A stretch of 64,000 nt of DNA. It comes from Heloderma charlesbogerti (taxonomy: Eukaryota; Chordata; Lepidosauria; Squamata; Helodermatidae). Each line of letters begins with the position of its first letter. Position 1 is the first letter of the stretch. The stretch spans positions 2,046,001 to 2,110,000 of the forward strand of contig JANEZZ010003061.1 of assembly GCA_026122225.1 (NCBI GenBank), read 5' to 3'. Position numbers and translations under genes: made by a program. The notes under the pieces were generated by a model that saw only the letters and a program-made list of their open reading frames with translations, was not told where the DNA came from and made no database searches. Of this stretch, positions 1 through 10,450 are shown piece after piece.

Positions 1-861
1 TTGGGAATCAGCGAACTAAAATGGACAGGCATGGGTGAATTTAATTCAGGTGACCATCATATCTACTACTGTGGGCAAGAATCCCTTAGAAGAAATGGAA
101 TAGCACTCATAGTCAACAAAAGGGTGGGAAAAGCAGTATTGGGATACAATCTTAAAAACGATAGAATGATATCAGTACGAATCCAAGGCAAACCATTCAA
201 CATCACAGTAATTCAAGTCTATGCCCCAACCACTGATGCCGAAGAAGCTGAGGTTGATCAGTTCTATGAAGACCTACAACACCTTATAGAACTAACACCA
301 AAAAAAGATGTCCTCTTCATCATAGGGGATTGGAATGCTAAAGTAGGAAGTCAAGAAATCACCGGGATAACAGGCAGGCATGGCCTTGGTGTACAAAATG
401 AAGCAGGACAAAAGCTAATAGAGTTTTGCCAAGAGAAGACGTTGATCATAGCAAACACTCTTTTCCAACAGCACAAGAGGCGACTCTACACATGGACATC
501 ACCAGATGGTCAATACCGAAATCAGATTGATTATGTCCTTTGCAGTCAAAGATGGAGAAGCTCTATACAGTCAGTAAAAATAAGACCTGGAGCTGACTGT
601 GGCTCAGATCATGAGCTGCTTCTTGCAAAATTTCAGCTTAAATTGAAGAACGTAGGGAAAACCACTAAACCATTCAGGTATGACCTAAATCATATCCCTT
701 ATGAATATTCAGTGGAGGTGAGGAATAGATTTCAGGGATTAGACCTGATAGACAGAGTGCCTGAGGAACTATGGACGGAGGTCCGTAACATTGTTCAGGA
801 GGCAGCAACTCAATCCATCCCAAAGAAAAAGAAATGCAAGAAAAGCAAAGTGGCTGTCTGA
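1..861 (+). pseudogene. BovB apurinic-type endonuclease domain (partial)
   Basis: An open frame of about 286 codons, continuous with the left edge, encodes the exonuclease-endonuclease-phosphatase domain that nicks target DNA for target-primed reverse transcription. Visible motifs are the VYAPTTD segment near residue 70, GDWNAKVG near 110 with its catalytic Asp and Asn, the QIDYVL segment near 175, and SDHELLLAKF near 203 with the catalytic Asp-His pair. The frame then reads a Lys-rich linker and stops at 859-861. The protein does not really end there. One extra A in the run at about 841-846 shifts the frame, and the same protein continues in frame 2. The first codon of the window is not a true start. 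Confidence 0.93.
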
Positions 862-2710
862 TGAGGCTTTACAAGTAGCTGAGGAAAGAAGGGAAGCGAA
901 AAGCAAGGGAGAAAGGGGAAGATATCTCCAACTGAATGCAGAGTTCCAGAGAATAGCAAGGAGAGACAAGAAGGCCTTCTTAAATGAACAATGCAAAGAA
1001 ATCGAGGAAAACAACAGAATGGGAAAGACTAGAGATCTCTTCAAGAAAATTGGAGATCTCAAGGGAACGTTTTGTGCAAAGATGGGCATGATAAAGGACA
1101 AAGAAGGCAGGGACCTAACAGAAGCAGATGAGATTAAGAACAGATGGCAAGAATACACAGAAGAACTCTACAGGAAAGATCTGAATGTCCCTGATAGCCA
1201 TGATAGTGCGGGCACTGAACTTGAGCCGGACATCCTCGAGAGTGAAGTCAAGTGGGCCTTAGGAAGCATTAGTAACAACAAAGCTAGTGGAGATGACAGT
1301 ATTCCAGCTGAGCTATTTAAAATCCTAAAAGATGATGCTGTTAAAGTGCTGCACTCAATATGCCAACAAATCTGGAACACTCAACAGTGGCCGCAAAACT
1401 GGAAAAGGTCAGTTTACATTCCAATTCCAAAGAAGGGCAATGCCAAAGAGTGTTCAAACTACCGCACAATTGCGCTCATTTCACATGCCAGCAAGGTGAT
1501 ACTCAAAATCCTACAAGCTAAGCTTCAGCAGTATGCGAACCGAGAACTACCGGAAGTACAAGCTGGGTTTCGAAGAGGCAGAGGAACTAGAGATCAAATC
1601 GCCAACGTTCGCTGGATCATGGAGAAAGCAAGAGAATTCCAGAAAAGTGTCTATTTCTGCTTCATTGACTACGCTAAAGCCTTTGATTGTGTGGATCACA
1701 ACAAACTGTGGCAAATTCTGAAAGTGATGGGAGTACCAGACCACCTTACCTGTCTCCTGAGAAACCTGTACGAGGGTCAAGAAGCAACAATAAGAACCAG
1801 ACATGGCACAACCGATTGGTTCAAAATTGGGAAAGGAGTATGACAAGGCTGCATATTGTCACCCTGCTTATTTAAGTTATATGCAGAGTACATCATGAGA
1901 AATGCCGGGTTGGATGAATCACAGGTCGGAATTAAGATTGCTGGGAGAATTATCAACAACCTCCGATATGCAGACGATACCACCCTAATGGCAGAAAGCG
2001 AAGAGGATCTCAAGAGCCTCTTGTTGAGGGTGAAAGAGGAGAGTGCAAAAGCTGGTTTGAAACTCAACATTAAAAAACCGAAGATCATGGCATCTGGCCC
2101 CATCACTTCCTGGCATATAGAAGGGGAAGAAATGGAAGCAGTGACAGATTTTACTTTCTTGATCTCCAAGATCACCGCAGACGGTGACTGTAGCCATGAA
2201 ATTAATAGACGCTTGCTCCTTGGGAGGAAAGCTATGGCAAACCTAGACAGCATAGTAAGAAGCAGAGACATCACTTTGCCGACAAAGGTCTGTCTAATCA
2301 AAGCTATGGTTTTCCCAGTAGTAACGTATGGCTGTGAGAGCTGGACTATAAGGAAGGTTGAGCGCCGAAGAATTGATGTTTTCGAACTGTGGTGCTGGAG
2401 AAGACTCTTACGAGTCCCCTGGACTGCAAGGAGGTCAAATCAGTCCATCCTCAAGGAAATCAACCCTGAGTGCTCATTGGAAGGACAGATACTGAAGCTG
2501 AAGCTCCAATATTTTGGCCACCTAATGCGAAGAGAAAACTCTCTGGAAAAGACCCTGATGCTGGGAAAGACTGAAGGCAAAAGGAGAAGAGGATGAGATG
2601 GCTAGATAGCATCACGGATGTAATGAATATGGACTTGAGCACACTCCGGGAGAGAGCGCAGGACAGGAAGGCCTGGCGTGCTATGGTCCATGGGGTCACG
2701 AAGAGTCGGA
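847..2710 (+). pseudogene. BovB reverse transcriptase, one frameshift, one nonsense codon, small deletion
   Basis: Frame 2 carries the reverse transcriptase. In order: the GFRRGRGTRDQIAN segment near 1566, motif A YFCFIDYAKAFDCVDH near 1652-1700 with its catalytic Asp, the GVRQGCILSP motif near 1838, and the YADDTTLMAES catalytic motif near 1968. The C-terminal YGCESWTIRK and LWCWRRLLRVPWTARRSNQS segments run to about 2440. The Arg codon of GVRQGC is TGA at 1841-1843, a CGA-to-TGA change typical of CpG decay, and the frame resumes at once. Near 2590 about 10 bases are missing compared with the other two copies, shifting the last 35 codons. All catalytic aspartates I can see are intact. It is inactive only through a few lesions. 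Confidence 0.93.
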
Positions 2711-2738
2711 CACGACTGAACGACTGAACAACAACAAC

Positions 2739-2984
2739 CTTCATGTCACAGGCAATAAAGCTGTGAATACCAGATCTGCTGAGGACAAACAACAGGAAAG
2801 GGTTGTTGATTTGATGTCCCACTTGTGGTTTTCCCAGATATATTTGTCTGGTTGCTTTGGGAATAAGAATGCTGAACCAAAAGTCTGATCCAGTAGAGCT
2901 CTTCTTTATCTAATAAGGTGGTTTGCCAGGTAAGGACAATCAAAAGAACCATGGAGAATAAAGTTCAACAGATTGCCTTACTGT
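2739..2984. other. No recognised feature
   Basis: Non-repetitive looking sequence after the BovB tail. I see no gene or known repeat. Confidence 0.4.
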
Positions 2985-3182
2985 CTTCCCATTAATGACA
3001 GTTAAAATTGGAATCAAGGGTAGGCATGGTTGGGCATCTGCCAAGGCAACACAAACTAGTAGGGGCCCACAGACAAGAGTCCCCCGGAGTTGCTCCTCTT
3101 CTTCACCATTGCATTCTTCCTGTTGAGCTGCCTCTCGCTCTGACCCAGGCAACACTGGTGGTGGTGAGGAGGAGCAGTAGAT
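2985..3182 (-). repeat. Unclassified repeat R1, copy 1
   Basis: On the reverse strand this stretch resembles two other blocks at about 10150-10450 and 33880-34225. Shared landmarks are a CACTACCACCATTGCCTGG-like segment, then GAACAAGCAGG, a GAAGAAGAGGAG purine run, and a TGGCAGGTGCCCAACCATGC-like segment. This copy is the shortest and ends near a GGTAGGCATGGTTGGGC motif. I do not recognise the family and see no coding capacity or terminal repeats. Confidence 0.6.
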
Positions 3183-4513
3183 GACTAATCTAAGTCCCAT
3201 TCATTTCAATGTGTCTACTCTAAGTAGGACTAACATTGGATACTACCCAAAGTTTTGGGCAGGAATATAGGACTTAAATAAAGTAATGCATCAGATCATT
3301 CCTTTAGATGCGAAGATTTATTTATTATCTTATTTGAAGGCACCAAGGGACAAGATACCAAGGGGCAAGTAAAAATAATCTTTTCATACGATTGCAGCAG
3401 CAAGACTCTTTGACGCTAAATACTGGACACAGAAAGAAATACCTTGATTAAGGGAGTGATATATTGAAGTACAGGAGTTAGCAACTCTGAAGACAATCAC
3501 ATGGTCTCTTTGGGTGAAACAAGACAGATATCGAATGTGAACAGGTTTGAACAAGACCTGGCGCTTTTAAGAGATTCTGAAATGCTAAACAAAGTATCAT
3601 GAGTTGGTTCCAGAGTAAGTTAGTTGCACTTGGTTGGTTCCCATTGAAATCAGTGGGACTTAACTTAGTCATGGCAAACTTTTCACATTGATTTCAATGA
3701 CATCTAAATTCAACTAACTTAGTCTGGATCAAATCCAATAAGAGGTCATCTGCTTTCTTTACTGTAATTTAAAAGATATTAGTAGTGTTAGTGGTGTTTC
3801 TAGTAGCAGATTGGCGGGATTCAACCTAAGAAGTTCATAGACTGACTCAGAATTAGTTTGCTGGCATATTTTATATTATTTGGTTAAACCTTTTGTATGC
3901 TTACATTTTCATATGTTTTCTATAAGGTAAATATTTTAATGCTGTCACAGGATTGTTCAAGATGCTTAATATGTTTTAACATTTATGATGTGATGCTTCT
4001 TTATAGGTCAATCTGAGATAGGTATTGGGCAAATTCCAGCAATTCCATACTGGTAAACATTACCAATATTTATCAATGTTAAGAGAATTACAATTTTGAT
4101 GAACATTCAACACTAAGCTAAAAATATTCTAATACCCCTTTAACCTCTAAAGCCCTTTAACTATTGTAACAGTTCACTTTCTGGCTTTGTTTGTCATTGG
4201 AGATCTGTATCTTGTTCTTTAAGGCAGTTGATGATCTGTATCTTTCTCTGTCTCGTTCTTTAGCTGCACGCCTCACAATCTACCTGCTCCTCACAGCCAT
4301 TCTGTCCCACGTCATTCTCTCCGCATCCAGTTCTTCACTGTCCGCAGTCCTCTCCAAAACCAGTTCCTTCCCAGTCCTGCTGGCCAACTCAGCTCCCTCC
4401 TCATCCAATCCTGCTTAACCCCCCTCCCTCCTTCCAACCGCCTCTTACCTGTCCCTCCTCCTTCCCAACATTCCGTTATCATAGTACTTGCCACAATGAT
4501 AATAGTCCTAAGG
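3183..4513. other. No gene seen
   Basis: AT-rich sequence with weak similarity near 3195-3250 and 3600-3740 to the small TTCAGTGGGACTTAC-type repeats common in this window. A pyrimidine-rich stretch lies at 4240-4460. No exon or element could be assigned. Confidence 0.35.
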
Positions 4514-4631
4514 CGCAATCCTATTCCTGTTTAGACAGAAAAAAGTCCTACCACTCCCAGCATGCCCCAGCCAGCCATACTGCCTGGGAGTGGTAGGACT
4601 TTTTTCTGTCTAAACAGGCATAGGATTACAC
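4514..4631. mobile_element. Palindromic MITE, family M1, copy 1
   Basis: A nearly perfect hairpin of about 118 bp. The left arm runs GCAATCCTATTCCTGTTTAG, then the AGAAAAAAGTCCTAC segment. The right arm is the reverse complement, ending in AGGATTACACTC. The loop holds CATGCCCCAGCCAGCCAT. The same hairpin recurs at 9090, 27535, 41758, 48947 and 52206. It has no coding capacity and must rely on another element's transposase. Confidence 0.85.
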
Positions 4632-4694
4632 TCTTAACAGCATATGTCTACAGAAACCATTTTGTATTTACATTTGTATTTCTAATTGAATATA

Positions 4695-4909
4695 CAGTCT
4701 GGGCCAGAAATATTGGAACAAGGATAACTGTTTTGGCAGTTTGTACACCACCACATCAAAGTTGAAAGGAAGCACACCCAGATGGGAGCGAAGTCAGGAC
4801 TTTCAGCTGTAATTCAAGGGGTTTGACAAAAGTGGGGCACTAACCATTCAGGAAGCACAGCCAGTGGCATACACACACACCCGTCGTTGGTGGCTCATAA
4901 ATAATGGAA
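4695..4909 (+). repeat. Tc1 left terminal inverted repeat
   Basis: It pairs with 6110-6329. A CTTTGTCAAACCCC-like segment and a CATTCAGGAAGCACAGCC segment match between both arms. Confidence 0.9.
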
Positions 4910-4949
4910 CAAACCAACATCATTTCAAACTGAAGGATCGCCTTTAATA

Positions 4950-5969
4950 CCTGGATGAAAATCCTTTGCACTCAATGACTGCCTGAAGTCTGGAACCCAT
5001 GGACATGACCAAATGCTGAGTTTCCTCCCTTGAGATGCTTTGCCAGGCCTTTACTGCAGCTGCCGCTTGTTTGTGGGTCTTTCTGCCTTCAGTCTGGTCT
5101 TCAGTAAGTGAGAAGCATGCTCTATTGGGTTGAGATCAGGTGACTGACTTGGCCAGTGAAGAACATCCCACTTCTTTGCCTTGAGAAACTTGGGTAGCTT
5201 TTGCTGTATGTTTTGGGTCATTATCCATCTGCAATATGAAGCAGCGTCCTATCAGTTTGGCAGCATTTGGATGAATCTGAGCAGAAAGTATAGCCCTATA
5301 CACTTCAGAAGTCATCCTGCTGCTTTTATCAGCACTCAGGTCATCAATAAACACCAGTGACCTGGCTCCATTGGCAGCCATACATGCCCATGCCATAACA
5401 CTGCCTCCACCATGTTTGACAGATGATGTGGTATGCTTTGGATCATGAGCTCTTCCTTTCCTTCTCCATACTTTTCTCTTCCCGTCATTCTGGTACAAGT
5501 TAATCTTGGTCTCATCAGTGCAAAGAATCTTATTCCAGAACTGGGCAGGCTTTTTTAGGTGTTTGCTGGCAAAGGCTAATCTGGCCTTTTGGTTCTTGAG
5601 CATTACCAGTGGTTTGCACCTTGTTGTGAACCCTCTGTATTTACATTCATAAAGCCGTCTCTTGACTGTAGATGTTGACAATGACATGCCTACCTCCTCA
5701 AGAGCGTTCTTGACTTGGCTAGATGTTGTGAAAGGGTTCCTCTTCACCATGAGCAGAATTCTGCGGTCATCCACTTTAGTTGTCTTCCATGGTCTTCCGG
5801 GCCTTTTGCTGTTGCTGAGCTTGCCAGTTAATTCCTTCTTTTTCAGGATGTTCAAGACTGTTGTATTGGCCACTCCCACTGTTTCTGCTATCTCTCTGAT
5901 GGGTTTATTTTGTTTCCTCAGCCTAATGATGGCCTTCTTCACTCGCATGAACACCTCTTTGGACCTCAT
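4950..5969 (-). pseudogene. Tc1 transposase, C-terminal frameshift
   Basis: The main open frame (5136-5969) starts at ATG 5967-5969 and encodes a Tc1 transposase. The N-terminal helix-turn-helix region (residues about 10-55) contains REIAETVGVANTTV, followed by a GRPWKTT linker that replaces the usual GRPRKTT. A second DNA-binding helix region follows (about 60-115). The catalytic core shows LCTDETKINL near residue 152 (first Asp) and MDNDPKHTAKAT near 247 (second Asp). After that the frame shifts near 5190. The segment with the third acidic residue, PDLNPIE, is still readable just downstream in another frame, so the family DD34E triad is physically present but out of frame. The coding remnant ends near 4950. 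It cuts and pastes at TA in the nucleus when intact. This copy would be inactive. Confidence 0.92.
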
Positions 5970-6109
5970 GTTGGGAGTTCCAGTGAACAGCTACCAAATG
6001 CAAATGTAACACTCAGAACCACCTCCAGGCCTTTTCTCTGCTTGATTGGTCATGGGGTGCCCAGGAAAGAGGCCACACCTGGCCATGCAGCTGCTTGTCA
6101 GCCATTCAT

Positions 6110-6329
6110 TCCATTACTTATGAGCCACCAACAATGGGTGTGTGTGTAAGCCACTGGCTGTACTTCCTGAATGGTGAGTGCCCCACTTTTGTCAAACCCC
6201 TTGAAATACAGCTGAAAGTCCTGACTTTGCTGCCATCTAGATGTGTTTCCTTCCAACTTCTATGTGGTGGTGTACAGAGGCCAACTGCCAAAACAGTTAT
6301 TCTTGTTCCAATATTTCTGGCCCTGACTG
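6110..6329 (-). repeat. Tc1 right terminal inverted repeat
   Basis: Reverse complement of 4695-4909 with scattered substitutions and a few short indels. Confidence 0.9.
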
Positions 6330-6331
6330 TA

Positions 6332-6477
6332 TAGGGATCATGATTAAAACTATGATTTTTTTTAAAAGAGAGTTTGCCACTCTTCCCCTAATCATATGAT
6401 TTCACAGCAAGCCCTACTGATATTGGCAGAACTTTCTTCTGCATATAAATAAATGTTTGGAGAGGAGGAGGAGAAGG
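6332..6477. other. No recognised feature
   Basis: Short AT-rich spacer leading into a purine microsatellite. Confidence 0.4.
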
Positions 6478-6540
6478 GGAAGAAGAAGAAGAAGAAGAAG
6501 AAGAAGAAGAAGAAGAAGAAGAAGAAGAAGAAGAAGAAGA
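6478..6540 (+). repeat. (GAA)n microsatellite
   Basis: About 20 GAA units in an almost pure run. It is followed by a short GGA run at 6597-6618. Confidence 0.97.
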
Positions 6541-6907
6541 ATTTTATTTATTAAACTTCTATATCATCCCATAGCCAAAGTTCTCTAGGCAGTTTACAGA
6601 GGAGGAGGAGGAGGAGATGATGGTGATAGTTTTGCTAATGACATAAGAACAATATGTTAGCCTCTAGACCTAGTAGCCACTTGCTGAAGCTTTCCCTCAA
6701 AAAAGTTTAACAAAATGTCCCTTTCTTTTCCTTTGTTGTTAACCACTAGATGGTACTAGCTGGCTTATTGCTTTTCTCCCTCTTTGTTGCTGTCTTTGAA
6801 CAATAGCTCAGGGCAAATGAAAGTATTGCTTCCTTTAATACACAGACAATATTCTGGTTGTCAATAGGCAATAGCCTTATTTTTTCCAGCCCAGTTGTTG
6901 TTTTAAT

Positions 6908-6928
6908 ATGTATATATATATATATATA

Positions 6929-6962
<34 letters not shown>
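6908..6962 (+). repeat. Compound (TA)n-(CG)n-(CA)n microsatellite
   Basis: Alternating pyrimidine-purine steps run unbroken from TATATA through GCGCGCGC into CACACA. Such tracts can adopt left-handed DNA. Confidence 0.97.
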
Positions 6963-6963
<1 letters not shown>

Positions 6964-7671
6964 TGTGCTGAAGGGCTGCTAAGAGTGTGCATTTGAAAAG
7001 AGACAGCCAGCATAGGGATCAGTGTTTAGGAAGCTGTAGCTAAAGGTGATTTAGCAATGATGCAAGGATCAAAATAACAGGCTGTGAGGAAGGAAAATTA
7101 GAAGGAAGATAAAGAAGTAACATATGTACATAAAGGAAATTAATCCTAAACACACTTACTAGGGAGCAAATGCCATAGGACTCAGTGGGACTTACTTCTG
7201 AGTCAGACATAGCATCAATGCCTAGCATAGTGGAGAAAATGCTGGGGTCCCACTCCCACTAAGGCTGATGGTGGCATCACTCCAGTGGTTTTATTTTATT
7301 TTATTTTTATTTACATCTTAATGACTGCTGCTGTAAAGTACTATGGGGCACACTCCCCCTGTTGCTGCCCACCCCACTGCAAAAAAAGGGGGGACAGAAA
7401 ACAAGCCCAATATGTCCATTCTAAGTCTCCATATCTATTGACCCCCCAAACCTTAGTGCCAAAGCATGACTTTTTCTTCTTTATTATTTAAAAAAGAAAA
7501 ATAGGGGTGGGGGCACACCCTGGGGGAGATATGTGGCCCATGGCCTGTGGGTTGCTGAACCCCTGCTCTGTAAAAAGAACCATCAAGATATCTGCAGACA
7601 CCGTCATTTTCATTACCCTGGTATACTTCTGGGCCCAGAGACGTTCTGGGGAAATGAAAATGGTGTCCACT
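6963..7671. other. No gene seen
   Basis: It contains a small TTCAGTGGGACTTACTTCTGAG-like repeat fragment near 7140-7220 and an A/T-rich tract near 7280-7320. Nothing else was recognised. Confidence 0.4.
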
Positions 7672-8826
7672 GGTTGTTGTTGTTGTTCAGTCGTTCAGTC
7701 TTGTCCGACTCTTCGCGACCCCATGGACCATAGCACGCCAGGCCTTCCTGTCCTGCGCTCTCTCCTGGAGTGTGCTCAAGTCCATATTCATTGCATCAGT
7801 GATGCTATCTAGCCATCTCATCCTCTGCCGTCCCCTTCTCCTTTTGCCTTCAGTCTTTCCGAGCATCAGGGTCTTTTCCAGAGAGTTTTCTCTTCGCATT
7901 AGGTGGCCAAAATATTGGAGCTTCAGCTTCAGTATCTGTCTTTCCAATGAACACTCAGGGTTGATTTCCTTTAGGATTGATTGATTTGACCTCCTTGCAG
8001 TCCAGGGGACTCGTAAGAGTCTTCTCCAGCACTACAGTTTGAAAGCATCAATTCTTCGGCACTCAGCCTTCCTTATAGTCCAGCTCTCACAGCCATACGT
8101 TACTACTGGGAAAACCAGAGCTTTGATTAGATGGACCTTTGTTGGCAAGGTGATATCTCTTACTATGCTGTCTAGGTTTGCCATAGCTTTCCTCCCAAGG
8201 AGCAAGTGTCTTTTAATTTCATGGCTACAGTCACCGTCTGCGGTGATCTTGGAGCCCAAGAAAATAAAATCTGTCACTGCTTCCATTTCTTCCCCTTCCA
8301 TATGCCAGGAAGTGATGGGGCCAGATGCCATGATCTTCGGTTTTTTAATGTTGAGTTTCAAACCAGCTTTTGCACTCTCCTCTTTCACCCTCAACAAGAG
8401 GCTCTTTAGATCCTCTTCGCTTTCTGCCATTAGGGTGGTATCATCTGTGTATCTGAGGTTGTTGATAATTCTCCCGGCAATCTTAATTCCGACCTGTGAT
8501 TCATCCAACCCGGCATTTCTCATGATGTACTCTTCATATAAGTCAAATAAGCAGGCGACAATATACAGCCTTGTCGTACTCCTTTCCCAATTTTGAACCA
8601 ATCGGTTGTTCCATGTCTGGTTCTTACTGTTGCTTCTTGACCCTCGTACAGGTTTCTCAGGAGACAGGTAAGGTGGTCTGGTACCCCCATCTCTTTCAGA
8701 ATTTGCCACAGTTTGTTGTGATCCACACAATCAAAGGCTTTAGCGTAGTCAATGAAGCAGAAATAGACATTTTTCTGGAATTCTCTTGCTTTCTCCATGA
8801 TCCAGCGAATGTTGACGATTTGATCA
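7672..8826 (-). mobile_element. RTE-BovB LINE, 5'-truncated within the RT domain
   Basis: The 3' tail is at the left (TTGTTGTTGTTGTTCAGTCG at 7672) and the sequence is BovB up to about 8826, where it breaks off in the segment just upstream of RT motif A. That is typical 5' truncation from incomplete reverse transcription. I could not find a clear target-site duplication. Confidence 0.94.
7687..8826 (-). pseudogene. BovB reverse transcriptase C-terminal half, broken
   Basis: Reading from the right, the frame covers WIMEKAREFQKNVYFCFIDYAKAFD (motif A, catalytic Asp present) and GVRQGCILSP. A single missing C near 8554 then shifts the frame, and it continues through RYTDDTTLMAES. Here the YADD motif reads YTDD, an Ala-to-Thr change next to the catalytic aspartates. 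The Trp codon of LWCWRRLL has become a stop near 8034. The C-terminus resumes and ends at the 7687 stop in the usual GVAKSRTRLND end. At least two disabling lesions are present, so it is more decayed than the copy at the left edge. Confidence 0.92.
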
Positions 8827-9089
8827 CCTTACCCAGAGCCCCCTCAAACCTGGCACCAGCCCTGTTCTGATCCTACCCAGTGCGAGTAAAAAACTGAGAA
8901 GAAGCACAATGTAAAAAAATAGGTGGAGACATAGGCATGAATTGAGTTGCAAAAGATAAGAGGACTGTGGGAAATTGTCAAGAAGCTAGACAAGAACTTT
9001 ATTATCTCTGTCAAATAAGAACAGAACAAAGGAAACTCCTGAGTCCATGCTGGTATAACTAAATCGAGTGCAATTTAGCGACTAGGGGG
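8827..9089. other. No recognised feature
   Basis: Unique-looking spacer between the BovB and an M1 MITE. Confidence 0.4.
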
Positions 9090-9204
9090 GAATCCTATGC
9101 ATGTTTAGACAGAAAAAAGTCCTACAAGGCACAGCATGCCCCAGCCAGCCATGCTGGGAATTGTTATAGGACTTTTTTTTGTCTAAACATCCATAGCATT
9201 GCAC
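9090..9204. mobile_element. Palindromic MITE, family M1, copy 2
   Basis: Same hairpin as 4514-4631: AATCCTATGCATGTTTAGAC on the left, its complement on the right, and CATGCCCCAGCCAGCCATGC in the loop. A second short repeat (AATTAACTTCTGAGTGG, 9205-9255) follows directly. Confidence 0.85.
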
Positions 9205-9261
9205 TCTCCCTGGGAATAAGCCTCATTAAGTTCAATTAACTTCTGAGTGGATAATCACTAG

Positions 9262-9540
9262 GGATTGACAGATCAGTCTGTTTCCAGTTTGTGTCAATTT
9301 CACATCACTTGATTTATAACCCAGTTACATCCTATTTCTGCATTAATATGCAGGTTTTTTAAAAATCTGCATGAAAATATGTATATACATGCACATTTAG
9401 ACATGTAGTTTGAATATATTTCCCACCAAAAAAAGGAATTCCTAAACACATTTCATCTAAATGTATGCATTTCTAAATGTGTTTTCCCCCTTAAAATATG
9501 CACTTCCCAACATACCTTATGTTCAGCTATAAATGGCATC
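9262..9540 (+). repeat. hAT-like AT-rich repeat H1, copy 1
   Basis: Starts AGGGATTGACAGATCAGTCT and continues into AT-rich sequence with many ATGCA and AAATGTG steps. The start matches the reverse complement of the right end of the 35150-35866 block. The AT-rich interior also resembles 62640-62905. The right end is uncertain. Confidence 0.5.
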
Positions 9541-9795
9541 ACAAAATTTGGAGAAAAGCAAAATCAAAAGAATAATTATGTTCCGCACTACACATCCATC
9601 CAGGAAGTGTGATCAGGTCAGTTTGCATCAGAATTCGCAAATTCCGCAAGCATCCCTTATCATGACATTGTCCGCACATCTTCCCCCTGTTGTTTAATGA
9701 AGCAAAATGGATCAGCACCATTGAAATATTTGGTCATTCTGGTAATCAATCAGGCACTTATTTCTAACCTTCAAAGCCTTCTGAATAACTCAACC
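9541..9795. other. No recognised feature
   Basis: Probably the tail of the preceding repeat plus unique sequence. Confidence 0.35.
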
Positions 9796-10064
9796 AGAGC
9801 AATATTGGCTTAGGTATGTTCTGAAGTACTTTGGCCACATAATGAGAAGACAGGATACCCTGGATAGGTTGCTGATGTTAGGGAAAGTGGAAGGCAAAAG
9901 GAAGAGGGGCCAACCAAGGGCAAGATGGATGGATGATATTCTGGAGGTGGCAGACTCGACCTTGGGGGAGCTGGGGGTGGCGACGGCCAACAGGAAGCTC
10001 GGGCGTGGGCTCGTCCATGAAGTCATGAAGAGTCAGAAGCTACTGAGCAAATAAACAACAACAA
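9796..10064 (+). pseudogene. 3' end of an RTE-type LINE, distinct from BovB
   Basis: A frame of about 70 codons (9842-10054) encodes MRRQDTLDRLLMLGKVEGKR followed by a GQPRARWMDDILE segment. This is the C-terminal region of RTE reverse transcriptases: compare the BovB segment MRRENSLEKTLMLGKTEGKR in this same window. The ending is not BovB: it reads SQKLLSK and then AAACAACAACAACAAATG. So an RTE relative older than or separate from BovB left a short 3' fragment here. The upstream edge is uncertain. Confidence 0.8.
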
Positions 10065-10149
10065 CAAATGTTTTGTGAGTAGTCACAATAGATATCTGAA
10101 TGGATAGATACCAGAGTAGATTTCTGAAAGGTCCAGGCTCCAGGTTTTG

Positions 10150-10450
10150 AGGGTCCATCCTCAACGGATCCCCTCCCTCAGCAAGTCTATCTTCTCATCG
10201 CCATTGTCACCAGCTGCTGTTACTCCTCATCCTCTTCCTCATTATTGCTACCACTTGCTTGGCTCACAGGCAGTGGAATTTGCTGCTGCTCCTTCTCACT
10301 ACCACCATTGTCTGGGCCAAAGCGAGAGGCCAATGAACAAGCAGGTGGCAATTGTGAAGAAGAGAAGGTTCAACTCCATGGGGCTTTTGTCCATGGGTCC
10401 CTACTGGAATGTAGGCCATTGGCAGGTACCCAACCATATCTACCCTGTAT
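10150..10450 (+). repeat. Unclassified repeat R1, copy 2
   Basis: Matches 33880-34225 over most of its length (CCTCATCCTCTTCCTCATTA, the CACTACCACCATTG segment, GAACAAGCAGGTGGCAAT, and GGCAGGTACCCAACC). It contains short open frames, but reading frame is not conserved between copies, so I treat it as noncoding. Confidence 0.6.

Larger units (their letters stand above)
1..2738 (+). mobile_element. RTE-BovB LINE, nearly complete, runs in from the left edge
   Basis: The endonuclease and reverse transcriptase of a BovB retrotransposon are readable in order on the plus strand. The 3' end has the BovB hallmark, a GAGTCGGACACGACTGAAC-like tail followed by short ACA repeats at 2727-2738. The 5' end lies outside the window, so full length and 5' target duplication cannot be judged. 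Decay is light: one 1-nt frameshift near 845, one nonsense codon at 1841-1843 and a short deletion near 2590. This is the longest of three BovB copies here. BovB is abundant in squamates and is known for horizontal transfer, which fits the lizard assignment. Confidence 0.95.
4695..6329 (-). mobile_element. Tc1-type DNA transposon, structurally complete with TA duplication
   Basis: The element is 1,635 bp and flanked by TA on both sides (4693-4694 and 6330-6331). Its ends are CAGTCTGGGCCAGAAATATT and the matching complement. The inverted repeats are long, about 215 bp (4695-4909 and 6110-6329), and stay similar along their whole length. That is the inverted repeat/direct repeat layout known in vertebrate Tc1 elements. 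A single transposase gene lies between them on the minus strand. Both ends are preserved, so this is a whole insertion, not a fragment. Confidence 0.95.

Noticed and set aside
8039..8596. A plus-strand open frame of 185 codons
   Set aside because: It is antisense to the BovB reverse transcriptase. The same mirror frame appears at 1777-2301 and 54818-55399, so it reflects RT codon use.
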